Assembly: GCF_963678635.1 (NCBI RefSeq)
Contig: NC_087062.1
Location: forward strand, 65,782,647 to 65,846,646
DNA length: 64,000 nucleotides
Direction: 5' to 3'
Source of the DNA: Symsagittifera roscoffensis
Taxonomy: Eukaryota; Xenacoelomorpha; Acoela; Convolutidae
The position numbers were made by a program, and so were the translations under genes. This document shows positions 25,101 through 35,147 of this stretch, piece after piece. Under the pieces are notes generated by a model. The model had not been told where the DNA came from, made no database searches, and was given only the letters and a program-made list of their open reading frames with translations. Numbering within the stretch: the first letter of the stretch is position 1; each line of letters opens with the position of its first letter.

Positions 25101-28100
25101 TAAAAAGATAAAAGAGGATAAAAAGTCATCCCCTTAAAAAGGATAAAAAATAGAGTCTTAAAGTTCTGTAAAATACATATAAAATATCGTAAAAGCGTGC
25201 CTGCCGATCTAAATATAGAGGATGAAAATAACATGGCTGAAAAAAAAATTTTTTAGCAGAGAAGCAATCAACAGCTACAACGGCATACAGTTCTCTCGCT
25301 GACAAACTTGAAGATCAAAAACTGGACGAAGATGATAAGATTGACGAAGAATCCGAAACCTCTGAGTCATTGGACGATGAGATCTCGGAGCCAAATTACG
25401 TCGATTTGACGGATCTTTTAGATGAACTCTTGAACGGCGAGGGGGGACCCTCGGACAATGCGCATCTGACGGACTCTTATGACAATGAAGAGATCTCTGA
25501 GTACGAATCGGAGTCGTCGGAGGAGCTGCTTGAGGAGGAAAAAGACATTCTCACAGAGGAAATGGGTTATGAGGAGACCAAAACGGAAACAGATACTCAA
25601 GTGGAAGAGGTAGTTTTAATATACTTTTTCATTGTAAGAAGCGTGTCAGAGAAGGGGGATCTAAGTTTCCTGCGCCGCATGCAAATTTATGAAAAAACAA
25701 GCCAAAAAACGGTTGTAGGCATTTTTTGGAAAATATTGACCAAAAATTGTGTTTTTTTTGGCGCGCTCCAATCTCAAAATTAGTATATTTTGGCCTTTAG
25801 AAAAATTTGGGGCCAGTCAGCCAAAAATTGATATCTCAAAATAGATCAAAGGGGAGACCAAATATATATAAGGAATGGACTTTGGGGAAATATTTCATTG
25901 GGAAATCAGGTTCCATAAATCAGCATCAGATTGATTCTTGTGATATATATAATTAAAATCATTCAACCAGGATATGCAGACTGGTATTCAGCACTTGTAT
26001 TGAGTACTTTCAGACTGATTTTCAAAGTTTCAAAAAGCTCAGCCTTAATTTGTTTTCAAAATAAATTTGCAATATTACAGTAAAATTTAGTTTCACTTTT
26101 TGATTTCAATCAATCTCTGCTGCCCATGAAAAGTGCCGCAGTTTCTGAAAAGATGATTTTTTTCCTTATTCTCTTTTCCTCCCATAAATCAACGTTTGCG
26201 GAGCAAGCTGTGCTATTTGCACGAAAATACCGTTCGTTTCGGTTAAGTACTTAGTTTTTTCTTGGGTAAGCTTAGGGTTTCATGTTTTCGCAAAGAGCGC
26301 CGATTTCACGAATACTTTAACATTTTGATTTGAAGTTAATGGAATTTTTGTGGTCAATTCTAAAAACTCCGACTTGTCAGTAACAAGAGGGGTTTGGAAA
26401 AGTTGTTTTGAGTAGATAACAGACGAAGAAGGCAACAAGGAAGAAGCAGTACTAGTTGAGAATGCGACTGTGTATACTAACAAGGACGACAACAGCACAG
26501 TCGTGTTGATCCAAGACTTGCTGAGGATTCTCAAGGATAAAGATGATGAAGATGAAGATGATGAAGGGGAAGATGACGAGGAAGTAGTGTACGAGGTTGA
26601 GGCTACAAGCGACGTGGAGTTAGAGGGACAGTTCGATGAGAACCAGGTAAGAATAGAGGGTTATTTTCTATAAAAATATACCTATACCGCACCAGATTTA
26701 AAAAATGTTCTTTGCAAAACTCTTATCTTTTAGCGTATAATGGGGGGGGGGGGGAGTGGTATTGAACTTGTTATCACTCATGAAACCTCGGCTGTGTTAC
26801 TATCTTAATACAATTATTTTTTCCAATCGATCGGTTCCGATCCTTCAAGTTGTGAGGAAGGAACTCAAAAACTAATATGATTCGATGATCAATAGACTAA
26901 AAACTGACAACATTTTTAAACAATAGGTATCAGTTTTGTATGGCACAGCGAAGCTTTCAGGCATGCAGTGAGACGAAGCCGTGCGAGAGTGGTTTCTTCT
27001 GTCCTCTGGACGCTGGAGTTCTGGCCACGTGTACTGAGTGCAGATCAGACAATGCACAATGTTTCTCCAATTTGGAGTGTTGTGGGGTGCAAAGTGGGGC
27101 TGGGGGAGTTTGTTTTTTCGGAAGGTGCAAAGGGGGAGTGGAGAAGGGGAGTAGGGGGACACAGTGTGATGGGAACGAAGACTGCAATGAGGACCACTGC
27201 TGCCACTACATGTCCGGCTAGTGCAATTTTCTCGTGACCACAGCGTCAACTGGCAGGAAATTTGAAACCAATTAAAACCTATGAAAACCCAGATTGAAAC
27301 ATGTGGGTTATGTTTATAGACTTTTGAACAAACAGATCAATGGATGGTTATCAAAAGCGGTTTTTTGGGAAGGGGGCGAGGGGGGCTTTTGGAAACTTTT
27401 GTTACTATTTAAGGACGACGTTCTATTTTGGCAATCGTACCCTAAAAATTTCTGAAAGGCGTCTTTGGTGAGAATCTTAAACCATCGCCTGTTGCCTAAT
27501 TTAGATTTCGGCCAATCTTATGCATTGCGATCAAGGAGCTAATATTTTTGTTTCTAGGCTCGGGGGAGGGACTATTATGGGAGATAGTCCAGCGAAAGGG
27601 CTTTACGGAGTAGTTATTTCGAGTTACTTATAGTCCGTTTTGATCTTGTCGGTCTGCGTTTGGATCACGAGCTTTTTCAATTGATGATCCTTAGTTATGG
27701 AGATGCTTCCCCTCGCCCCTACAACTCTCCTCAATTTCCAGAAGAAACTGAAAACTCAATTGCTCATTGAAGAAAAATCCTAACTCGGCAGCACTTTAGA
27801 ATCTTTTCAGAGTTAAGGTGCTCAAATCCCATTATTATCATTAAACCCTTCCTTTTCAGATTTCCAGTTGAACATGTGCGAGGCGGAGGCGGTGGAGGGG
27901 GAGGCCTGTTTGAGTGGGGAGATGCAGATGGCCACGGGGGTGTCTGAAATATTCGTGGAGGGGTGTGCACCCTGCCACACAAACTATACCTGCCACACTG
28001 ACAGGTAAGTGTTTTAATATTACAATCATTTTACATCATCAAAAACATCCTTAGTGGTATATTTTGCCCCCAAACATTTTGTCCCTTTTAAGTTTAGTGG

Positions 28101-31100
28101 CACATGTGTGAAGGGCAAAATGTGTGACGGGCGGAATGTGCTACTAAATTTATGAAGGGCGAAAAGTGTGAGTGCCGAAATCATTTCGCCTCCTTGTTAA
28201 TTTAGCCCCTTTTGAATAAAGTGGCACATTTCGCCATTCATACATTTCACCCCTCACAGTATTCGCACCTCCTAAATTTGAAGGCCCATTTGGCTCCTCA
28301 CAAACTTTGCTCCCCCTAAGTTCGCCCCATATTTGCCCCTCACACATTCCTACCCTCTTAAATATAGTGGCACATTACACACCTCACGCATTTTGCCTCT
28401 CCTAAATTTAGTGGCACGTAAAATTTTTCCGACATTTCCGAGTTTCTTAATAGATAATTTTTAAGATAGCAGTTTTTACCAAATTATCAAAATTATAAAA
28501 AAAGCCAAAAACATTTTGAATTTGTTTTTATAACTTAATAACAGAATAAAATCCAGTTTCGATTTTTTTCTTAATTTTATGCATGTAAAAATTTTATGAT
28601 AGCGGTTACAATATTTGAATTTCAAACAAAAAATTATATTTTTGGTGGGTTTCTTAGTTATAGGTAATAGGCGCTTCAAAACGAATCATGTCATTTAGCT
28701 GCGGACGTATTGTATGTGGGGTTCAGGGGTTCAGGTAGACAACGACAAAATTTCTTGTTATCAGCAAAAAAACTAGCTCTATAATATAAGTGGGCTGCTA
28801 AGTAAACTCATGTGGCAAAACGAGACAAAATGGCCTATGAATGTCTGGTTTTGTACTCTGCGACATTGGTGAACTTTTGAACTCGTTATAGCAAAATTTT
28901 GAAAAATAAAGATGCAAAAAAGTATAAAAACTTACAACTTTCTTATAAGAAAAAGTTTCAACATTGTAAAATTCTTAGAGCCTAATTTTGTAGGAAGTTG
29001 TATAATTCTTATTAGAAAAAATTTCTAAGATAGCGACTTTTGGTCAACCCGGGTCCTCGCACATTTTACTCTTTAGCAATTTCTCCCCTTTAGTAGCGAA
29101 TTTTGCCACTCGCACTTTTTACACCTCATAAACTTAATAGCATAATCTCCCGTCTCACGTTTTGCTACTTTGAAATTTAGTGGCACATTTCGCCTCTTTC
29201 AAATTTAGTGGCACATTTGGCCCCTTACACATTTCGCCAATTTTAAAAATACTTGCACATTTTGCCCCTCGCATAATACCTCACACCTAAAGTGCCGTAA
29301 TAAAGAAGGGAAAAATTTGTGAAGGCCAAAATGTGCCACTAAGTTTAAGAGGGGCGAAATGTATGCGGGTAAATTGTGCCACTTATTTAAAAAGGGTTTA
29401 GATTAGATGTGTGAGCAGCCATATTTGCCATTTAAATTGAGAGGGACGAAATGAATGGGGTGCCAATTTTAACACTAGTTTGAAGTGTGGTTAAATTTGT
29501 GAGGAGCGATATTTGCCGCTTAACTTGAGAGGGGCGAAATGTTTAAAGCCAATTAGGCCACTAATTTAAAAAGGGGTTAAATGTGTGAGCAGCAATATTT
29601 GCCACTTAACTTGAGAGGGACGAAATGTATGAGGGGCCAATTTTACCACTAATTTGAAGTGTGCCTAAATTTGTGAGGAGCGATATTTGCCGCTTAACTT
29701 GAGAGGGGCGAAATATTTGAAGCCAATTGTGCCACTAATTTAACAAGACTGCTCGTATCAGGGCGAAGCCCTGAAAGTTCCGACTGCCTTTTAAGGTTTA
29801 TGGAGCAGTAATAACATAAACAACATAAAAAAAATTGGATCTACTGAACAATCTCCCCCCCTATTGTATCTACTAAAGAATCCCCCCTTTCTTGAAATAG
29901 TGGGAGGTTGTTAAGTAGATCCAAAAAATTAAATGAAATAAAATAAAATGAAAAACTTTTCTAAAATTTGAAAATTTTTCTATGAAAATCATCCCCCCAC
30001 ACGCCATTTTGCTCCTTGTAACAAATCAATTATGGCAAATAAGCTTCTTTCAACCAATTACCAATTTGGAATGATTTCTAAGACGGATTAAATCTCCGCT
30101 TACGCGTTAATAGCGCGAATTATATCGCGCGTTAATTGTCCCAAATTGGTCAAAATGGCCAAAATGGCAATCTTTAAACCCTCTACGAAAAATGATCACA
30201 GGTAAAATTTCTTTTCAAATTTAAGCTCAGGACAACAAAACCTTTTGAATGATATAAAAAAATTCCGTCAAAAATGGCTAGTTAAAAAGTCGAAATTTGT
30301 CTGAAGAAAAAAAAACCCACCCCGAACACAAATATTCCGTTACTTTCGTATCGAAAGTCGGAACAAAAAGGGGTTAAATGTGTGAGCAGCAATATTTGTC
30401 ACATAACTTGAGAGGGGCAAAATGTATGAGGGGCCAATTTTACCACTAAACTGAAGTGTGGTTAAATTTGTGAGGAGCGATATTTGCGCTTAACTTGATA
30501 GGGGCGAATTGTTTGAGGGGCCAATTGTGCCATATATTTAAAAAGGGGTGCTACCAAAATTACGAGGGGTGAATTGTTAGGGTCAAAAAGTGCGAGGGCG
30601 AATTGCGTATGGGCTTGTGGGTTTGAGCTGCGCCATTTTCAGAGGGGCAAAGTCTGCCACCATATTTAAAGAGGGGCGAAATGTGTGAGGGAATTTTTTT
30701 ATTAAGCTCAATAGGGGCGAATTGTGTGAGGGCCACAATGTGTGTAAACCATGATAATCTATGGGTTTACGGTCAAGTTTTGTTAAATCTATGGGCAGTC
30801 TTGCGGTCAGAGGCGGATCTAAGATTTTATCGACCTTTTTTTAGGTCGACCAAAGTGATTTTCTGAGCTCTTCCAAATCACTATAAACAACCCATTTTGA
30901 CCAAATTTTCTGCGCTGCAGGCAATTTTTGAAAAAAAGGCCAAAAGAGGCGTTTTTAGGCCCTTTTTGGATCATTTTGACCAAAAAATGCGTTTTTTCGG
31001 CGCGTGCTCCCCCACAAAATTTGTATTTTTTGGCGCCAAAGGCTCTTTTAGAAATTTTTAGGGTCAGTCAGCCAAAAAATTGATATCTCAAAATAGTACA

Positions 31101-31360
31101 AAGGGGACCCTGTTTTTGGGTCGGCAGGGGATTGAATCCCTGAGGAAAGGGGAAGAGGTGTCCGCTTTCCGCTCCCCCCCCCCCCCCCCTAAATCCGTTG
31201 CTGCTTGCGGTATTTGTTAAATCTATCCCTATAGAGCTTATTACTTTTTCCAAAAGAGCATTCGTCAGTTCCGTTTTTCCTAATTTGAATGTATATTTTC
31301 AGTGGCATGTGTCAAAAAAGCGAAACTGAAGACGAGGCGGATGGACAACCTTGGAAATAA
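16184..31360 (+). CDS. Dickkopf-like secreted cysteine-rich protein (six exons)
   Basis: Dickkopf proteins are secreted ligands that bind LRP5/6 and modulate Wnt signalling. Exons: 16184-16298, 25257-25609, 26416-26646, 26934-27216, 27860-28004, 31303-31360. All phases match, giving about 394 residues and a TAA at 31358. Exon 1 encodes a signal peptide (MRSLALLFMSIASFVLCA). Exons 2-3 are strongly acidic (for example DEDEDDEGEDDEE). Exon 4 carries a ten-Cys first domain with the C..C, CC and C..GRC spacing of Dickkopf CRD1, and starts the second. Exons 5-6 complete a ten-Cys colipase-fold CRD2, with EGEAC, SEIFVEGCAPC and a final GMCQK. One junction is odd: exon 4 reads into TAG at 27219 unless a GC donor at 27217 is used, which keeps frame. 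If that donor is not used the gene is broken. The specific Dickkopf subtype is not assignable. Confidence 0.83.
16600..25160 (+). repeat. Tandem array of about ten HINE-like units in intron 1
   Basis: Unit starts, marked by a ttccgaccttcgatacg-like phrase, fall near 16602, 17472, 18365, 19159, 20049, 20958, 21850, 22755, 23465 and 24317, giving units of about 710-910 bp; shorter units have internal deletions. Each full unit has three parts: (a) a core of about 540 bp shared with the dispersed copies and ending in the palindrome ACTGCTCC...GAGCAGT; (b) a spacer of about 330 bp not seen elsewhere in the window, containing ctcacgag...cgcatgag and ccccccgcagttaggacctc; (c) a second palindrome in inverted orientation (gactgctcgtgtcg...ggagcagtaat) with about 50 bp of inverted core. 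Units diverge by small changes, so the array is not recent. It accounts for nearly all of the 9-kb intron. Confidence 0.9.
25690..25865 (+). mobile_element. Fragment of a hAT-type MITE family
   Basis: This intron-2 segment shares two blocks (ttgaccaaaaattgtg...ggcgcg and cagtcagccaaaaattgata followed by tctcaaaata) with the complete element at 30808-31203 and the fragment at 37205-37470. Both termini are missing. Confidence 0.65.
28060..28425 (+). repeat. Short degenerate satellite, forward blocks (TTTAGTGGCACATTTCGCCCCTC)
   Basis: Roughly 35-45-bp units built from tttagtggcacat and ttcgcccctcacaca phrases repeat through intron 5. More forward units occur at 29060-29290. The units are diverged and irregular in length. 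Confidence 0.75.
29744..30365 (-). mobile_element. HINE-like element inserted in the satellite
   Basis: Begins CAAGACTGCTCGTATC and ends AAGTCGGAACA. It contains the whole core seen elsewhere, plus a nested 86-bp MITE at 29837-29922. The satellite supplies the empty site: ccactaatttaaaaagggg elsewhere becomes ccactaatttaa, element, aaaagggg here, so there is no target duplication beyond ambiguous As. Confidence 0.88.
29837..29922. mobile_element. MITE with TIR GGATCTACT..AACAATCTCC and 8-bp target duplication, nested
   Basis: Starts GGATCTACTGAACAATCTCC and ends with its near complement ...AGGTTGTTAAGTAGATCC. It is flanked on both sides by AAAAAATT, present once at the same place in other HINE-like copies. 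It belongs to the same family as 33277-33472. Confidence 0.85.
30808..31203 (+). mobile_element. hAT-type MITE with 8-bp target duplication CTTGCGGT
   Basis: The left end CAGAGGCGGATCTAAG and the right end CTAAATCCGTTGCTG form imperfect terminal inverted repeats. The 8 bases CTTGCGGT flank the element directly on both sides. An 8-bp duplication with a CAG...CTG terminus is typical of the hAT superfamily. A poly-C run (about 31177-31192) lies just inside the right end. No transposase is encoded. Confidence 0.82.
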
Positions 31361-31431
31361 TCGTGTCGGAATCTACTCATCGAACAATCATTCACATCAG
31401 AACTTAATTATGCTTAACTCAACCTATAATT

Positions 31432-31437
31432 AATAAA
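31432..31437 (+). terminator. Poly(A) signal of the Dickkopf-like gene
   Basis: AATAAA lies about 75 bases after the TAA at 31358-31360, in a short AT-rich 3' UTR. Confidence 0.6.
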
Positions 31438-31524
31438 AATAACCATATTTAATCAATGTTTCTATCTGTAATTAGAAGTCGAAATCGGAGATCTGAGGAT
31501 GGCGTTGATTGAGTTCAAATAAAG

Positions 31525-31994
31525 CAAGAATGCTCGTATCAAGGCAAAGCCCTGAGTTTTCCGACTGCATTTGAAGGTCTATGGAAAAGTGTTTGATGTT
31601 AGAAAATGGATGAAAATAAAAGAAAAGATCTTGTGTTTTTTACTACATACCACATACTATTTAAAGAACAAAGTGATAAATTTCGCCCAGAGCGAGGTAT
31701 TAAATAGGCCCACTAGCATGCCTCATTTCAATTTGAAACGATTTTTAAGACGGATTAAATCTCCGCTTACGCGCTAATAGCGGCATGAAAAAATATCGCG
31801 CACTAATTGTCCCAAATGGACCAGATTAGCAATCTTTGAAGTTTGAACTCAGGACAACAATACTTTTGTAAAGCTATAAGAAATTCCGTCAAAAATTGCT
31901 AGTTAAAAAGTCGAAGTTTGTCAGGAGAAACAGTCGAAGTTTGTCAACCGCGGGCAGAAATATTTTGTCATTTTCTGCGAAATTAGCCGGAACA
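31525..31994 (-). mobile_element. Diverged HINE-like copy just downstream of the Dickkopf-like gene
   Basis: Starts CAAGAATGCTCGTATCAAGG and ends ATTAGCCGGAACA. The core is recognisable (gacggattaaatctccgctt, ctagttaaaaagtcg) but shortened and mutated. It lies about 90 bp past the poly(A) signal. Confidence 0.75.
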
Positions 31995-32239
31995 AATACC
32001 AGTCCAATCTTAATGATTTTGAAACATAATTAGAAATAAATCGATCTGATTTGATCTGTAAAAAATGAGTTTCTAGTTTTTCACCATTCTTCAGTTGATT
32101 GCTTTTACACAGCATTAAAGTTGAATACCCGTTTCTTGGAAATGTTCTATATCGAATCAAAATTTTTCAATTCTAAAATTCAGATCTTAAATGGGCTGTG
32201 AAATGTTAAAACAACGGTTGGATACTTTAAGACTGCGTT

Positions 32240-32370
32240 ATTTTAGATCTAAATGCAGATCTAAAATTTGGTTTTTTGGTTGTTTCAGATCTGAAAAAAA
32301 TCTATTTCAGATATAATTTCAGATCTGAATTTTTGTTTTTCATTGGTTATTTCCGATCTGAAAAAATCAA
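32240..32370. repeat. Cluster of AGATCTGAAA-type palindromic motifs
   Basis: The motif cagatctgaaa or its partial forms (agatctaaa, ttcagatct) occurs about six times in 130 bp, spaced irregularly. No function can be assigned. Confidence 0.5.
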
Positions 32371-33276
32371 AGTTTGTGAGACAATTTTTTGCTATTTTAG
32401 GTACTTTTGTACATTATAGCTTCTGCTAGCTACCGCAAAATCTGTAATTGCTTGCTGTTAAAACGTGTTTCCCAAAACATGAGACAAACCTTTGAAATGC
32501 ATAAAATTTGAAAGCTTGATTGTCTTCTAACAATTTTTGAAGAGCTTTTAGAACAATTGAACAAGGGTTTATTGCCAATTGGGACAATTCTATGAACGCG
32601 TACTAATTACCTTTGTGAATTGCGCCATATAATATTCTCAAACTTAATTGACTGAAAAGTTCAACTCCGATCCAGATTAACACCCCTCATCCCTAAGCTG
32701 CTTAAAAAATTGTAGTTTGTATAAGGGTCGGTACATGACAAAAACTAAGTGCACTTGAAATTTTTAAAAACATTTTTATCGCGTATATTGGCGCACACCT
32801 CTCGCCAATTCTTGGCTTACTGCTCGAATAGCATACGGTTTGACTAGCATAACGGGTTAAAAACATAAAAGTTTAAGAAATTGCAGACATTTGTCAAGTT
32901 TACGTCTCACAAACACATTTTAACAAAAAAATTCAAAGATGTATTTCTGAGATTACGTGCGGGCGGTGTAGAACACTTGTTTGGGCATGAAGGAGTGATC
33001 CCACAGCTACCGCCCCAGTATAGACCAATTTGAAAACTTCCAGCCCAGAACTTGCTAATGGCAGCATATAAAATGGTCGAATCTGAATGGCTGAAATCTC
33101 CAAACTTGAACCAAATTAACACAATTTAATTTGAACCGAGTTTCCGTTCGTATGAAGTTGTCTGGAAATGTATGAATAGCTTAATTTCATGCTTTGAATC
33201 TGTATAACAAGCTTTTTTGATCAACCCAGGAGTTTAATGGAAATATATGACAAGTTTTTTCTTTGTATGAAAGTTG
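32371..33276. other. No gene seen
   Basis: AT-rich sequence; no splice-bounded exon, repeat block or element edge recognised. Confidence 0.4.
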
Positions 33277-33472
33277 GGATCTACTTAACAATCTCCACCC
33301 CTTTCAAGAAAGGGGGTTGTTAAGTAGATAAAATGGTCGACTTTTCGACCAATCAGAATGCAGCAAAATTACGATTCTCAATATAAAGCGCAAGCGCTAA
33401 TTTGCTACTTTTACATATAAGGGTGGATATTCTTAAGTAGATACCTTAGAGGGGAGATTGTTAAGTAGATCC
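33277..33472. mobile_element. 196-bp MITE, perfect 20-bp TIR and 8-bp duplication GAAAGTTG
   Basis: The left terminus GGATCTACTTAACAATCTCC is repeated perfectly in reverse at the right end (33453-33472). GAAAGTTG flanks it directly on each side. The interior holds a second nested inverted pair (ccccctttct/aagaaaggggg) and no ORF. A shorter relative sits at 29837-29922. The 8-bp duplication fits hAT or Merlin; the GG start is nearer Merlin, but this is not settled. Confidence 0.88.
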
Positions 33473-33569
33473 GAAAGTTGTTTATCCCGCAGGAATTGTT
33501 TAAACAGATAATACTATCATTTTTCATGAATCCAAAATATTTTTGCTCAACTTATTTTTTTGCCATTTT

Positions 33570-33920
33570 TGTTCCGACTTTCATAACAAAAGTAACCGAA
33601 TACTTGTGCTCGGGGTGGGTTTTTTTTTTCTTCGGACAAATTTCTACTTTTTAACCAGCCATTTTTGACGGAATTTTTCACCAAGTTATGGAGATTAAAG
33701 ATTGCCATTTTGGCCAATTTCGGACAATTAAAGCGCGATATTTTTTGCGCTATTAACGCGTAAGTGGAGATTTAATCCGTCTTAGAAATCATTCCGAATT
33801 GGTTCAAATTGGTTCCAAATTGGTTCTTATAAGCTACAATTGATTTTTTATTAGAAGAAACATCTATCGCTCTGAATTTAATATGGCGTGTGAGGAGATG
33901 TTTTTACAAAAAATCTCAAA

Positions 33921-33959
<39 letters not shown>

Positions 33960-34065
33960 TCTTTTATTACATTTAATTTTTTCATGTTATTAATGCTCTA
34001 TAGACCTTAAAATACAGTCGGACAGTCGGAACATTCAGGGCTTTGACCTGATACGAGCAGTCTTG
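33570..34065 (+). mobile_element. HINE-like copy with an (AT)n tract
   Basis: Starts TGTTCCGACTTTCATAAC and ends ATACGAGCAGTCTTG. An (AT)n microsatellite at 33924-33957 has expanded inside it. The final palindrome is duplicated in part (cagtcggacagtcgg), and its inner stem carries a mismatch (CAGGGCTTTGACCTG). Confidence 0.85.
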
Positions 34066-34136
34066 TTGATTTTGCTAACGTATGATTGGCTTGCTTGTGT
34101 CGCATGTTTTGAATAAAACAATTATATGTACCAGAC

Positions 34137-34210
34137 ACGACTGCTCGTATCAAAGCAAACCCCGAACGTTCCGACTGCCCTTTAAGTGGTCTCGAATAGT
34201 TTTTAATAAA
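34137..34210 (-). mobile_element. Fragment of HINE-like 3' palindrome
   Basis: The segment cgactgctcgtatcaaagc...gttccgactgccctttaag matches the terminal palindrome only; the core is absent or unrecognisable beyond it. Confidence 0.6.
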
Positions 34211-34538
34211 AATAAGTTTGGCAAAAATTCGAATTTTAGGCCAATCTTATTAAATTACAAACCAATTAGTTGCCTGCCTCAGTAAAATCAATTAGCTGCC
34301 TCAATTAATTTTGGAGCGATTTTGTAAAGTGTTTTGTAACGTGTATATTATAAAACGAACAAGCTAGGCAGACTAGTGGCAGATTACTGTAATGTGGAGC
34401 ACACCCGGATAGGCCTATGCAGATCAATAGTTTGATCACCCGAGAGACAAGAGCTTTGTAGAATTTGTATGAATAAAGAAAAACCACCCAGAGCAAATAT
34501 ATTCCTCACTTTCTTCAAAAATCTTAACAAATACTAAA

Positions 34539-35025
34539 CAGGACTGCTCGTATCAAGGTGAAGCAATCAATGCTCCGATTGCCCCATAAGCTCTATGGAA
34601 TAGTGTTTGTTGAAAGAAAATTGATGAAATTAAATATAAGTGAAAAAGCGTCCCTCACACGCTATATAAAGTTCAAAATGATTTATTTGGCGTTCATCAA
34701 AGTATTAAATAAACCTAATAGCTTGCCTCAATTCAATTTGGTGCAATTTCTAAGACGGATTAAATCTCCGCTTACGAATTGTTAGCACCAAAAAAATCGC
34801 GAGTGAATTGTACCAAATTGCTCAAGTTGACAATCATTAAACCCCATATTTCTGCAAAAAATAATCACAAGTTATTTATCTTTTTGAATCTGAGCTCAAA
34901 ACTACAAAGTTTCGAATGACTGGAAAAAATTGCGTCCAAAATTGCTAGTAAAAAGTCGAAAATTGTCGGAAAAAAAAACACCCGAGCACAATTTTTCCGT
35001 CTTTTTCTTCAAAGATCGGACTTTA
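34539..35025 (-). mobile_element. Diverged HINE-like copy
   Basis: Starts CAGGACTGCTCGTATC and runs through recognisable core phrases (agacggattaaatctccgct, ctagtaaaaagtcg, acccgagcacaa) to agatcggac near 35025. Many substitutions mark it as an old copy. Confidence 0.72.
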
Positions 35026-35147
35026 AAATTTATGATCTGAAAAACGTAGCAGTTGTAGTTAAGTGACAGACAAAGTCCAAGTTTTGAGCAATTTAGAAAA
35101 AATACTACCAGTTGATGCGCAGTTCTCAGTTGGATACTAAAAATCAA

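Larger units (their letters stand above)
29300..30745 (-). repeat. Same satellite in reverse orientation, interrupted by an insertion
   Basis: From about 29300 the same unit appears as its reverse complement (gaggggcgaaatgtgtgagg, ttgtgccactaatttaa). The run is split by the HINE-like copy at 29744-30365 and resumes with the matching phrase aaaaggggttaaatgtgtgagc. Confidence 0.75.

Noticed and set aside
16600-25160. CRISPR-like array
   Set aside because: Units are 0.7-0.9 kb with diverged sequence and internal palindromes, in an animal intron; this is a tandem transposon-derived array.
26872-27249. Minus-strand and second plus-strand frames over Dickkopf-like exon 4
   Set aside because: The Cys spacing and exon phases support only the frame from 26934; the others are shadows.
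33924-33957. (AT)n tract as a regulatory element
   Set aside because: A simple microsatellite that expanded inside a HINE-like copy; no other copy has it.
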